Shown here: one piece after another, positions 8,626 through 17,092 of the stretch
How positions within the stretch are numbered: position 1 is the stretch's first letter
Layout of the letters: every line of letters begins with the position of its first letter
Assembly: GCF_900102515.1 (NCBI RefSeq)
Contig: NZ_FMVS01000028.1
Location: forward strand, 1-53,974
Direction: 5' to 3'
Length of the DNA: 53,974 nucleotides
Origin: Butyrivibrio sp. INlla14
Lineage (GTDB): Bacteria; Bacillota; Clostridia; Lachnospirales; Lachnospiraceae
The notes under the pieces: model-generated
Databases searched by the model: none
What the model was told of the DNA's origin: nothing
What the model saw: only the letters and a program-made list of their open reading frames with translations
Made by a program: the position numbers and the translations under genes

Positions 8626-8823
8626 TTATTCCACAATGTGTAGAGCCCAGTACTGATTCTTGAAATTGATAAGTACTGGCGCGTTTATAAAGGCCTCATC
8701 TCCTATGTAGCAGCGGTCAGCTTCCTTGTCGAAGGTATATTTGCGGCCTTCTGCATCGTGTTCGTTTATGTACTCAAGTGCCTGATCCAGGGTTTCATCC
8801 CCTTTGCATAGATGTATATTCAT
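8626..8823 (-). CDS. Small hypothetical protein (65 aa)
   Basis: The ATG at 8823 is preceded by GGAGATA at a good distance. An ATG twelve bases further upstream lies before this ribosome site and is less likely. The protein (MNIHLCKGDETLDQALEYI at the start) is small, acidic and soluble, with a Trp and aromatic-rich C terminus. I do not recognise it. It is about 90 bases upstream of the YczE-like gene on the same strand and could share a transcript. Confidence 0.6.
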   Translation of the reverse strand: MNIHLCKGDETLDQALEYINEHDAEGRKYTFDKEADRCYIGDEAFINAPVLINFKNQYWALHIVE

Positions 8824-9002
8824 AGTTATCTCCATTTGTTATAAAAACACTTAATTCTTTTATGTGCGCAACTCCGCCTATTTATAGAATTTTCAGATAT
8901 ATCCCAAGGGGAATTGGCTGGATTTATGATAAAATGATATTAAGTATGATTATGCATAAGACCAAATAACATTATACACATTTTTTACATTTTGAGGATG
9001 GC

Positions 9003-9791
9003 ATGGAAGAAAAAGATATAGAAAAGTTACTACAGTCCGTCAGGGATGGAAATACAACAATACAGGATGCGGTTTTAGAACTTAAGAAGGCTCCCTTTGA
9101 GGATATGGGCTTTGCAAGACCAGATATCCACAGAGGATTAAGGCAGGGCACATCTGAAGTTATTTTTGGACAGGGTAAGACTCCTGAGCAGATTCTTAAG
9201 ATTTCCGAGAAGCTTATTGATAATGGGCAAAAGAGTGTTTTGATAACCAGAATGTATCCTGAGGCAGCGGACTTCTTTTTAGCTAATAAAGCAGATGATC
9301 TTGAGTTTAGCTATGACAAGCTCTCAAGGATTGGAATAGCCGGGCAGCAGATAGAGCCAGGAACTGGAATTGGCAAGATAGTTGTTGCAACTGGTGGAAC
9401 CAGCGATATTCCTGTGGCAGAAGAGGCTGCCAAAACAGCAGAAATACTGGGGAATAAGGTTGTAAGGCTCTATGATGTGGGGGTTTCAGGAATCCACAGA
9501 CTTCTTGACAATAAGGCCATGGATGAGATCATGAGTGCCAATGCTATCATCGCCATTGCCGGAATGGAAGGGGCTCTTGCCAGCGTAGTTGGAGGTCTTG
9601 CGGACTGTCCTGTCATTGCAGTGCCTACAAGTGTGGGATATGGGGCAGCCTTTGGCGGATTGGCAGCTCTTTTGTCTATGCTTAATTCCTGTGCAAGTGG
9701 CGTGAGCGTGGTAAACATCGACAACGGATTTGGAGCGGGATACCTTGCAAACATGATAAACAAGGGATTTAGCCAGCACTTAGTGGATTGA
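9003..9791 (+). CDS. larB: LarB, pyridinium-3,5-biscarboxylic acid mononucleotide synthase
   Basis: LarB carboxylates and cleaves nicotinic acid adenine dinucleotide in the first step of nickel-pincer cofactor synthesis for lactate racemase-type enzymes. The 262-residue protein has the family N terminus (DIHRGLRQGTSEVIFGQGKT) and a PurE-like C-terminal domain with ATGGTSDIPVAEEAA and AIAGMEGALASVVGG. The length is normal. The partner genes larC and larE are not in this window, so they must lie elsewhere if the pathway is used. It is followed on the same strand by a permease relic and an ABC ATPase gene. Confidence 0.92.
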   Translation: MEEKDIEKLLQSVRDGNTTIQDAVLELKKAPFEDMGFARPDIHRGLRQGTSEVIFGQGKTPEQILKISEKLIDNGQKSVLITRMYPEAADFFLANKADDLEFSYDKLSRIGIAGQQIEPGTGIGKIVVATGGTSDIPVAEEAAKTAEILGNKVVRLYDVGVSGIHRLLDNKAMDEIMSANAIIAIAGMEGALASVVGGLADCPVIAVPTSVGYGAAFGGLAALLSMLNSCASGVSVVNIDNGFGAGYLANMINKGFSQHLVD

Positions 9792-9831
9792 AATCTCAGT
9801 ACAGATAGACTAACGGGAGGAGAAATTATAT

Positions 9832-9945
9832 ATGAAAGAGTTATTGGAACTTGCGAGGGTTTACCGCATGCCAACTGGGAATATAATCAGATATATTTAT
9901 ATTCCAATGGCTTTTGAGAAGATCAGGAATATGTTCAGGTCTTAA
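9832..9945 (+). pseudogene. Relic of an ABC transporter permease (EAA-loop fragment)
   Basis: A 37-codon frame with a good GGAGG site reads MKELLELARVYRMPTGNIIR followed by YIYIPMAFEKIRNMF. This matches the cytoplasmic EAA loop of BPD_transp_1 permeases of the SsuC/TauC/NrtB type (pattern EAAR-Y--S--QIFRYI-LP-). That loop contacts the ATPase and should lie inside a protein of about 250 residues. No transmembrane helices flank it. With an ATPase gene 86 bases downstream, this looks like what is left of the permease. A short functional peptide cannot be ruled out. Confidence 0.6.
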
Positions 9946-10031
9946 ATCCTGTGCATGAAGCAAAATGATACTTCTTGATCACGTGAATTACTTATTACAG
10001 GACATAATTTTGAAGAGGCAGGAAAAGAGTT

Positions 10032-10610
10032 TTGATAATCGAAATTAAAGATGTTTCCAAGAACTATGGGGAGAAGAAGGTTCTTGAGAACTTTAGCTTG
10101 AACATAGAAGATGAGCATTCCTATGTAATAACTGGGCCTGAGGGCAGCGGTAAGACGACTCTCATGCGTCTTATACTAAAACTTGAGCAGCCAGATGGCG
10201 GAAAGGTAGGTCTTTTAGGAGATTACAAGTATCCTTTCATAAATGCAGGAGTTGTTTTTCAGGAGGATAGACTGGTTGAAAGCCTTGATGCTGTCACCAA
10301 TATAGCTATGGTCAGCAAGAAAATATTCAGGCAGACGGTGGCTGAGGAGCTTTCGCTGTTCCTTCCAGAGGACAGGTTATTTGTTCCAGCAAGAAATCTA
10401 TATAAACAAGAACGCAGAATTGTAGCCATAATACGAGCTCTGGCCATACCAAGTGACGTTCTTATCATGGATGAGCCCTTTGAGGGAATAGAGAGGGATA
10501 TGAAGCTAAGGCTCATTCCCCATATCAGGGACAAACAGGGCAAGGGGTCACTAACTATTTTTACAAGAGAGACCAAAGATCTTGATTTTGCCAGGATCAT
10601 AACCTTATAA
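10032..10610 (+). CDS. Orphan, divergent ABC transporter ATPase (SsuB/NrtD-like)
   Basis: This 192-residue ATPase is shorter than usual for its family (about 240-260). It has Walker A GPEGSGKTT, a Q-loop at FQEDRL and Walker B VLIMDEPF. The LSGGQ signature is replaced by LYKQERR, and the H-loop histidine appears replaced in TIFTRETKD, so transport-coupled ATPase activity is questionable. The TTG start at 10032 has GGAAAAGAG upstream. The closest relatives would be nitrate/sulfonate/thiamine-precursor importer ATPases. The adjacent permease survives only as a fragment and no binding protein is present, so the system is either decayed or has been repurposed. Confidence 0.75.
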   Translation: MIIEIKDVSKNYGEKKVLENFSLNIEDEHSYVITGPEGSGKTTLMRLILKLEQPDGGKVGLLGDYKYPFINAGVVFQEDRLVESLDAVTNIAMVSKKIFRQTVAEELSLFLPEDRLFVPARNLYKQERRIVAIIRALAIPSDVLIMDEPFEGIERDMKLRLIPHIRDKQGKGSLTIFTRETKDLDFARIITL

Positions 10611-10659
10611 AGCAAAAGAGTAACTAAAATACCGAAGTCAAACGATATAGGGGGTATAT

Positions 10660-12132
10660 ATGGTAAACAACGACGAAAGTATTGTTAGCTTTAAACATAA
10701 GATAATGGAAGAGGTCTGTCGCCTTGAGTGGGAGGGACATAACGACCAGGAACACATAGAGCAGCTTGTTCTTAAGACAATCCCAGGTCCCAAGCCTGAG
10801 TACAGGTGCTGCATTTACAAGGAAAGAGAGATTGTAAGGCAGAGGATCAATCTGGCCATGGCCAAGAATCCTACCTACAATCCTGATTCAACCAATATTG
10901 TGCAGGTAATAGATCCGGCCTGTGATGAATGTCCAATCTCAGCTTATTCTGTTACTGATAACTGCAGATTCTGCATGGGTAAGGCTTGCCTTAATTCCTG
11001 CGAATTTGGCGCTATTACACCCGGTGATACCCATATGCACATTGATCCTGCCAAGTGCAAGGAATGTGGAAAGTGCGCTGCAGCCTGTCCATATACGGCA
11101 ATCGTGCATCTCGAGAGACCTTGCAAAAAGGCTTGTCCGGTAGGTGCCATAACCTATGACCAGTACGGCTATTGCAAGATTGATGAAGATAAATGCATAC
11201 AGTGTGGACATTGCATACACAGCTGCCCATTTGGAGCTATTGGTAGCAAGACCTTCCTGGTAGACATTATCAAAGAAATCAAAGCTGGCAAGGAAGTAAT
11301 CGCCATGTGTGCACCTGCAACTGAGGGGCAGTTTGGAGAAGACATTTCTATGGCATCCATAAGAGAAGGCCTTAAAAAGCTCGGGTTTGCAGACATGATA
11401 GAAGTAGGACTTGGCGGAGATATGACCGCTGCCTACGAGGCTTTGGAGTGGGCTGAGGCTTACAATGAAGGCAAGAAGATGACAACTTCCTGCTGTCCTG
11501 CATTCATTGGAATGCTTAAAAAGCACTTCCCTGAGCAGTATGAGAACAACATGTCTTCAACTATTTCACCTATGTGTGCTATATCAAGGTATCTAAAGCT
11601 TACAAGACCAGGCTGTGTTACTGTTTTTGTAGGACCTTGCATAGCTAAAAAGGCCGAGGCTCAGGATAAATCGGTAAAAGACAATGCGGATTTCGTAGTG
11701 ACCTACGGAGAACTAAGGGCTCTCATGAGATCTAAGGATGTGAAGTTTGAGCCTGTTCCAGACAATTACCAGGAATCTTCAATCTTTGGAAAGCGATTCG
11801 CTGGAAGCGGCGGTGTAGCCAAGGCAGTTATTGAGTGCATGCAGGAGAGGGGAATTGATACTGAGAACATCAAGCTCCTTGCGGCGCATGGAGGCCTTGA
11901 ATGTAAGAAAGCCCTTACACTTCTTAAGTTTGGTAAGCTTCCAGAAGATTTTATAGAAGGAATGGTTTGCCCTGGAGGATGTGTCGGCGGACCTTCCAAA
12001 CACAGGAGTATCAATGAGATCACCAAAGCCAGAGAACAGCTCTTGTCTAAGGCTGATGATAGAAAAATACTAGAAAATCTTGAAAACTATCCGATGGATA
12101 AGTTTTCTATGCATAGAGATGGTCACATGTAA
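10660..12132 (+). CDS. Monomeric group-B [FeFe] hydrogenase
   Basis: This 490-residue protein interconverts protons and H2 in the cytoplasm. The N-terminal half carries several 4Fe-4S sites (CRFCMGKACLNSC, CKECGKCAAACP, CIQCGHCIHSCP). The H-cluster motifs follow: TSCCPAF near 275, PCIAKKAE near 325 and CPGGCVGG near 437. The ferredoxin-like cluster arrangement and the PCxxKKxE form point to the group-B1 enzymes of anaerobic Firmicutes. The physiological redox partner is not known from the sequence. The ribosome site GGGGG is seven bases before the ATG. A hybrid histidine kinase, a receiver protein and pyrF follow with short gaps and probably share a transcript. Maturases HydE, HydF and HydG are not in the window. 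Confidence 0.9.
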   Translation: MVNNDESIVSFKHKIMEEVCRLEWEGHNDQEHIEQLVLKTIPGPKPEYRCCIYKEREIVRQRINLAMAKNPTYNPDSTNIVQVIDPACDECPISAYSVTDNCRFCMGKACLNSCEFGAITPGDTHMHIDPAKCKECGKCAAACPYTAIVHLERPCKKACPVGAITYDQYGYCKIDEDKCIQCGHCIHSCPFGAIGSKTFLVDIIKEIKAGKEVIAMCAPATEGQFGEDISMASIREGLKKLGFADMIEVGLGGDMTAAYEALEWAEAYNEGKKMTTSCCPAFIGMLKKHFPEQYENNMSSTISPMCAISRYLKLTRPGCVTVFVGPCIAKKAEAQDKSVKDNADFVVTYGELRALMRSKDVKFEPVPDNYQESSIFGKRFAGSGGVAKAVIECMQERGIDTENIKLLAAHGGLECKKALTLLKFGKLPEDFIEGMVCPGGCVGGPSKHRSINEITKAREQLLSKADDRKILENLENYPMDKFSMHRDGHM

Positions 12133-12183
12133 CTAAGTGTTGCAGGAATGCATTTTTTCTTGTCTTCTTATGAGGCACAATTA

Positions 12184-15100
12184 ATGAACAATAAGAAAAA
12201 GTTTGGACATTTTGCATTTTTAGGAGCCTATGACGAGCCGCAGAGAATAGCTGTAAATACAGCTATCGTATCACTTACGGCAATTGCATCGATAATGTAT
12301 AACTGGGGGATTGGCAGAATCCCCCATGAAGGCAACATGGTTGCCGGTCTTGTTTATGTACTTAAGTACATCCCTATCATCCTGTCAGCTGCCTTTGGTG
12401 GGGCAGTGCCAGGAATGATGGCTGTGCTTATAATCTTTTTTCATAGATCTTTTTCCTATAGCAGTTTCTCATATCTTACATTTATATATCTTGTAGTAGT
12501 CATTGTGACTGATGCTCTGGCCAGGAAGAAAGTTTTCCAAAAATGGTATACCACAGTTATGACTGCTGTTATTCTGCAGTTTTTGACAGGAGTATTCTGG
12601 AGTACGGTGCTCTGGCTGTTAGCAGGGAAAGGTTTTGATGCTATAAATCCCAAACTGATAACCTTCTGTTTTCTAAATGAGCTCCCGGGATGCTTTACAT
12701 CCTGCTTTATAGCGCATTTTTACTATAAATATGCGCCTTCCAGCAATAAGAGACTTTTAAATAATGGCAAATATTATATACCAGAGGATCAGCTTACAGA
12801 AGACGAAAAATATGAACTTAACAGAAAGTCTAAGATTGAGCGAGTAATACTTAGGATAGTAGTGTTTGAAGCTATTGTCCTTGGTGTTTCAGCGGAAATA
12901 GCATCAAACACTTTAGTACCTACCATGAAGTATGCTGTAGATTCTGGAATGCAGATTCCTCCTGCGATAGAGGATTTTAGTCATGTTACAAATGCAGGAA
13001 TCCTGGAGAGCAAGGTCAGCGTTAAGCTTGCAATAGAAGGTCAGCAGTCCATGGAAATGGAAAAGAAATACTCTGTGGATGTTGGCTTTAGAAACGCGCA
13101 GTTTAGTCTAAAGCTTGCCATGCTTATTTCTATTATTGTCATTCCACTGTCGGTATTTGTAAACCGCTATGCTCAACGGCGAATAGCGACGCCAATAAGG
13201 GATTTGTCCAAGGCAGTGTCTGATATTTATAATTCAGAAGATGATGACATAAATGCAAAAGTGGCAGAAGTACATGCCCTTGAAATAAATACCAATGATG
13301 AAATAGAAGATCTGTATCATGCCGTGGATCTGACCTTTTACAGGCTCATGGAATACATAGCCCTTGTTAAGACAAGGCAGAACATAGAGGATCAGCTTGA
13401 AATTGAGAAATCTGCTAATGAGGCTAAGTCAAGGTTCCTTTCAAATATTTCTCACGAGATCAGAACCCCTATAAATGCGGTTCTTGGCTTTGATGAGATG
13501 ATCCTTAGAGAGAGTAAGGATGAATCAATCCTCGAATATGCAAGAGATATTCAGGGCTCCGGCAAAACTCTTTTGGCTCTGATAAATGATGTGCTTGATT
13601 TCTCCAAGATTGAAGCGGGCAAGATGGAGATCATTCCTGTTGAATATGAGCTTAGGTCGGTGATAAATGATCTTGTAAACATGGCATCTATGAGGGCTAA
13701 GGAAAAGAATCTTCAGCTCATCGTTAATGTGAATGACAATATTCCGCATGTCCTGTATGGAGATGAGGTCAGGATCAAGCAGTGTATACTTAACATCCTT
13801 ACCAATGCTATTAAGTACACTGAAAAGGGAAGCGTTACCCTTGATGTTGACTACGAGAAAGTGCCTCATGATGAGAATAACTACGATGAGATTGACCTTG
13901 AAGATGATTATATTCTTTTGAAGATCAAGGTAACAGATACCGGCATTGGCATAAAAGAAGAGGATATGGACAAACTCTCAGAGGCCTTTGAGAGAATAGA
14001 TGAAAAGAGAAACAGGACTATTGAGGGTACTGGCCTTGGAATCAATATTGTTAACAGCCTGCTTGGCATGATGGAAAGTAAGCTTCACGCTCAGAGTGAA
14101 TATGGAAAGGGAAGCGTTTTCTCTTTTGACCTTAAGCAAAGAGTTGTGGATCCAGAGCCTATCGGCAATTTCAGCGACAGCTACAGAGATGCCATAAGAG
14201 ATGCGGAGACCTACCATGAGAGTTTCCATGCTCCCAAAGCCAAGATTCTGGTGGTTGATGATACCAAGACTAATCTTACAGTGATAGAAGGCCTCCTTAA
14301 GAAGACCAAGATCCAGATAGATACTGCTATCAGCGGTTTTGATGCTATAGATATGGTAAAAGAAAATAAGTACGATATTATTTTCCTGGATCACAGAATG
14401 CCTGAAATGGATGGAATCCAGACTTTCCATGCCATGAAGGAGATGAGTGATAATGCAAGCATAGATACTCCTGTAATAGCTCTTACTGCCAATGCTATTT
14501 CAGGCTCCAGAGAAATGTACTATCAGGAAGGCTTTGATAACTACATGTCCAAGCCTGTGGATCCTAGTAAGTTAGAGGAGATGATCCTCATGTATCTGCC
14601 ACAGGACAAGGTTATTAAACCTGGGGATAAGGACTTTGTCTCTGATGCTGATGATATAAATGAGACGGAAAAAGAGGCTATGCAGGAGCTTCTAAAGATA
14701 AATGGTGTTGACCTTGAGATGGCTGTTGAAAGATGCGGCTCTGCTGATGCGGCTAGAAATGTAATGAAGGATTTTAGAATGGCCATAAATGAGAGGGCAG
14801 GCCTTATTGAACGCTATGAAAAAGAGGGAGACATAAAGAATTACACTATATATGTTCATGGACTTAAGAGCTCAGCCAGGGCAATTGGTGCTGTGGACCT
14901 TGGAGACAAGGCAGAATACCTGGAAAAATGCGGCAATGATAACATGGTTGATGAGATCCATGATCTTACGCCGCAGCTTTTGGACCTGTATAGAAGTTAT
15001 TTATCTAAGCTTGAAATTCTGGCAATGGAAGATGATTCGGGAAAAGAGGAAATTGACCCCGAAGAACTTGAAGGAGCCTATAGTTCAATGAAGGAATTTA

Positions 15101-15246
15101 TCTCCGGATCATTTTTTGACAGCGCAGATGATATTATGAAAATGCTTGATGAATACAGGATCCCTGATCAGTATAAAGAAAAACATGCCGAGATCAAAAG
15201 GCTTCTTGCGGCTGTTGACAGAGATGGTCTTTTGAATGTACTTTAA
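12184..15246 (+). CDS. Hybrid sensor histidine kinase with receiver and Hpt domains
   Basis: This 1020-residue membrane kinase has a multi-helix N-terminal sensor (about 15-185). A second membrane pair encloses an extracellular loop (about 220-315). Then follow a HAMP region, HisKA with SHEIRTP (His near 424), HATPase with N-box TNAIKY, DTGIGI and GTGLGI, a receiver domain with phosphoacceptor Asp in FLDHRMPEMDG (near 735), and an Hpt domain with HGLKSSARAIG (His near 892). All phosphorelay residues are present. ATG 12184 has GAGG at a proper distance. An upstream in-frame ATG at 12148 has AGGA directly against it and is less likely. Its position right after a hydrogenase gene and 30 bases before a receiver gene suggests redox or energy-linked signalling (inference). 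Confidence 0.88.
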   Translation: MNNKKKFGHFAFLGAYDEPQRIAVNTAIVSLTAIASIMYNWGIGRIPHEGNMVAGLVYVLKYIPIILSAAFGGAVPGMMAVLIIFFHRSFSYSSFSYLTFIYLVVVIVTDALARKKVFQKWYTTVMTAVILQFLTGVFWSTVLWLLAGKGFDAINPKLITFCFLNELPGCFTSCFIAHFYYKYAPSSNKRLLNNGKYYIPEDQLTEDEKYELNRKSKIERVILRIVVFEAIVLGVSAEIASNTLVPTMKYAVDSGMQIPPAIEDFSHVTNAGILESKVSVKLAIEGQQSMEMEKKYSVDVGFRNAQFSLKLAMLISIIVIPLSVFVNRYAQRRIATPIRDLSKAVSDIYNSEDDDINAKVAEVHALEINTNDEIEDLYHAVDLTFYRLMEYIALVKTRQNIEDQLEIEKSANEAKSRFLSNISHEIRTPINAVLGFDEMILRESKDESILEYARDIQGSGKTLLALINDVLDFSKIEAGKMEIIPVEYELRSVINDLVNMASMRAKEKNLQLIVNVNDNIPHVLYGDEVRIKQCILNILTNAIKYTEKGSVTLDVDYEKVPHDENNYDEIDLEDDYILLKIKVTDTGIGIKEEDMDKLSEAFERIDEKRNRTIEGTGLGINIVNSLLGMMESKLHAQSEYGKGSVFSFDLKQRVVDPEPIGNFSDSYRDAIRDAETYHESFHAPKAKILVVDDTKTNLTVIEGLLKKTKIQIDTAISGFDAIDMVKENKYDIIFLDHRMPEMDGIQTFHAMKEMSDNASIDTPVIALTANAISGSREMYYQEGFDNYMSKPVDPSKLEEMILMYLPQDKVIKPGDKDFVSDADDINETEKEAMQELLKINGVDLEMAVERCGSADAARNVMKDFRMAINERAGLIERYEKEGDIKNYTIYVHGLKSSARAIGAVDLGDKAEYLEKCGNDNMVDEIHDLTPQLLDLYRSYLSKLEILAMEDDSGKEEIDPEELEGAYSSMKEFISGSFFDSADDIMKMLDEYRIPDQYKEKHAEIKRLLAAVDRDGLLNVL

Positions 15247-15275
15247 TAATAGCGCCATTATCAAAGGGGAAAACT

Positions 15276-16046
15276 ATGGATAAGCGAGTATTACTGATAG
15301 GTAATCAGAAAAGCTTTATGATCACAGCTATAGCAAAGGGTCTTGAGAAGGAAGACTACCAGGTTGAGTGTGTGTCTCCCAGATCAGATCTTATAAAAGC
15401 AATAGAGAATCGTCCGTCTATTTATCTTTTATATCTTGGTGATATAACGATAGACGATGCTGATGTGCTCAAGTATCTCAATGAAGCTATCGATTCAGAG
15501 AGATTTCTTTTGTACCTTATTGGTAACAACGAGGAACTGAGCCTTGGTATTACCTATATTGCCAAAGAGAAGATTCAGGAGACTTATCTTAGACCGCTGG
15601 ATGTTAAGATGCTGGCTGAGCAGCTGGATACTGTTGTTGATTATAGTGCGGTGGATGAGAACCTCAAAAAGAAGATTCTTATAATCGACGATGACGGAGC
15701 CATGCTCAGAATGATGAAGACCTGGCTTTCTGTCAAGTACAGAGTATATATGGCTAGTTCTGGCAAGATAGCGCTTTCGTTTCTTGCACAGAACACGGTT
15801 GATCTGATCCTTTTGGACTATGAGATGCCAGTAATGAGTGGCCCTGATGTGCTAAAAGAGATCAGGAATAATCAGGATCTTAAGCATTTACCCGTTATTT
15901 TCCTTACAGCCAAGGACGACAAGGAAAGTGTTATGAAGGTAGTTTCTCTTAAGCCTGAGAAGTACCTTTTAAAATCCATGTCCAAGGAAAAGCTAACTGG
16001 CGCGATAGATGATTTCTTCGTCGCAAGAGCAGGCAGAAATAAGTAG
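15276..16046 (+). CDS. Double-receiver response regulator without output domain
   Basis: This 256-residue protein consists of two receiver-like domains. The first (about 1-117) lacks the phosphoacceptor: the equivalent strand reads YLLYLGDITI. The second (about 131-250) is complete, with IIDDDG, LILLDYEMP (Asp near 180), a Thr in FLTAKDD and a conserved Lys in YLLKSMS. There is no DNA-binding or enzymatic output, so it likely passes phosphate or competes for it in the relay of the upstream hybrid kinase, whose Hpt domain is a natural partner. The start lies 30 bases after the kinase stop, with AGGGGA upstream. Confidence 0.82.
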   Translation: MDKRVLLIGNQKSFMITAIAKGLEKEDYQVECVSPRSDLIKAIENRPSIYLLYLGDITIDDADVLKYLNEAIDSERFLLYLIGNNEELSLGITYIAKEKIQETYLRPLDVKMLAEQLDTVVDYSAVDENLKKKILIIDDDGAMLRMMKTWLSVKYRVYMASSGKIALSFLAQNTVDLILLDYEMPVMSGPDVLKEIRNNQDLKHLPVIFLTAKDDKESVMKVVSLKPEKYLLKSMSKEKLTGAIDDFFVARAGRNK

Positions 16047-16073
16047 TAATACGTACAGGGAAGGGAAAAGTTT

Positions 16074-16994
16074 ATGATATCCAAATTGGTAGACAAGATT
16101 GTTGACACTGGGGCACCTATTGTTGTGGGACTTGATCCCAAGCTTTCATTTATTCCTGACAGGATTTTAAATAAGAGCTTTGGTGAAAAAGGGGAGAATC
16201 TTGAAGGCGCAGCTGATGCCTTCTGGGAATTTAATAAAGAGATCATCGATAATATTTATGATATCGTTCCTGCTGTTAAGCCACAGATTGCTATGTATGA
16301 GGAACTTGGAATTCCAGGCCTTATCACATTTAAGAAGACTGTAGACTATGCCAGAGAAAAGGGACTTTACGTAATTGGAGATATAAAAAGAGGCGACATT
16401 GGCTCAACCTCTGAGTCCTATGCGGTAGGACATCTTGGCGGAGTAGAGATTGGAGGCAAGGTATTTAGAGGCTTTGAGGAAGATTTTGCCACAGTAAATC
16501 CATATCTTGGATCTGACGGAGTTAAGCCTTTTATTTCAGTTTGTAACAAAGAGGACAAGGGAATTTTTGTACTTGTTAAGACATCTAATCCATCAAGTGG
16601 AGAGTTTCAGGACAGACTAATAGATGGCAGACCACTTTACGAGCATGTAGGTGAGCAGGTTGAGAAATGGGGCCTTGAATCAATGGATGGTTCCTATAGT
16701 AATGTTGGTGCTGTTGTTGGCGCAACTTATCCTGAAATGGGCAAGATTTTAAGAGACATCATGCCACATGCATACATCCTGGTTCCTGGCTATGGAGCTC
16801 AGGGAGGCAAGGGCAAAGACCTTGTGAACTTCTTTAACAAGGACGGCCTTGGAGCAATCGTTAATTCTTCCCGCGGAATAATTGCAGCATGGAAGAGCGA
16901 TAACTACAAGGAATTTGCTGACGGTAAGGTCGGTGAGGCTGCAAGGGCAGCAGCGCTTGATATGAAAAAAGATATTGCAGATGCGCTGAAGTAA
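16074..16994 (+). CDS. pyrF: Orotidine 5'-phosphate decarboxylase (long form)
   Basis: PyrF converts OMP to UMP, the last step of de novo UMP synthesis. The 306-residue length and the motifs VVGLDPKLSFIP, IGDIKRGDIGSTSE and VPGYGAQGG identify the longer PyrF subfamily found in Clostridia and Actinobacteria. The catalytic D-K-x-x-D array is present in DIKRGD. It is preceded by GGGAAAAG at a normal distance. It lies at the end of the hydrogenase/kinase run and is cut off from pyrE by a convergent nucleotidase gene, so the two UMP genes are close but not in one operon. Confidence 0.95.
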   Translation: MISKLVDKIVDTGAPIVVGLDPKLSFIPDRILNKSFGEKGENLEGAADAFWEFNKEIIDNIYDIVPAVKPQIAMYEELGIPGLITFKKTVDYAREKGLYVIGDIKRGDIGSTSESYAVGHLGGVEIGGKVFRGFEEDFATVNPYLGSDGVKPFISVCNKEDKGIFVLVKTSNPSSGEFQDRLIDGRPLYEHVGEQVEKWGLESMDGSYSNVGAVVGATYPEMGKILRDIMPHAYILVPGYGAQGGKGKDLVNFFNKDGLGAIVNSSRGIIAAWKSDNYKEFADGKVGEAARAAALDMKKDIADALK

Positions 16995-17046
16995 AGATGC
17001 ATTATAGCAGATAAATACTGATAAGAATAAATAAGACAATAAATAA

Positions 17047-17081
17047 GCCGGGATATTCACATTGATAGCGAATATTCCGGC
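17047..17081. terminator. Terminator between convergent pyrF and 5'-nucleotidase genes
   Basis: A 12-bp stem with one G-T pair (17047-17058 with 17070-17081) has an 11-base loop. On the minus strand it is followed by a T-rich run, so it suits the nucleotidase best and may also stop pyrF transcripts. Confidence 0.7.
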
Positions 17082-17092
17082 CTTTCGATTAC

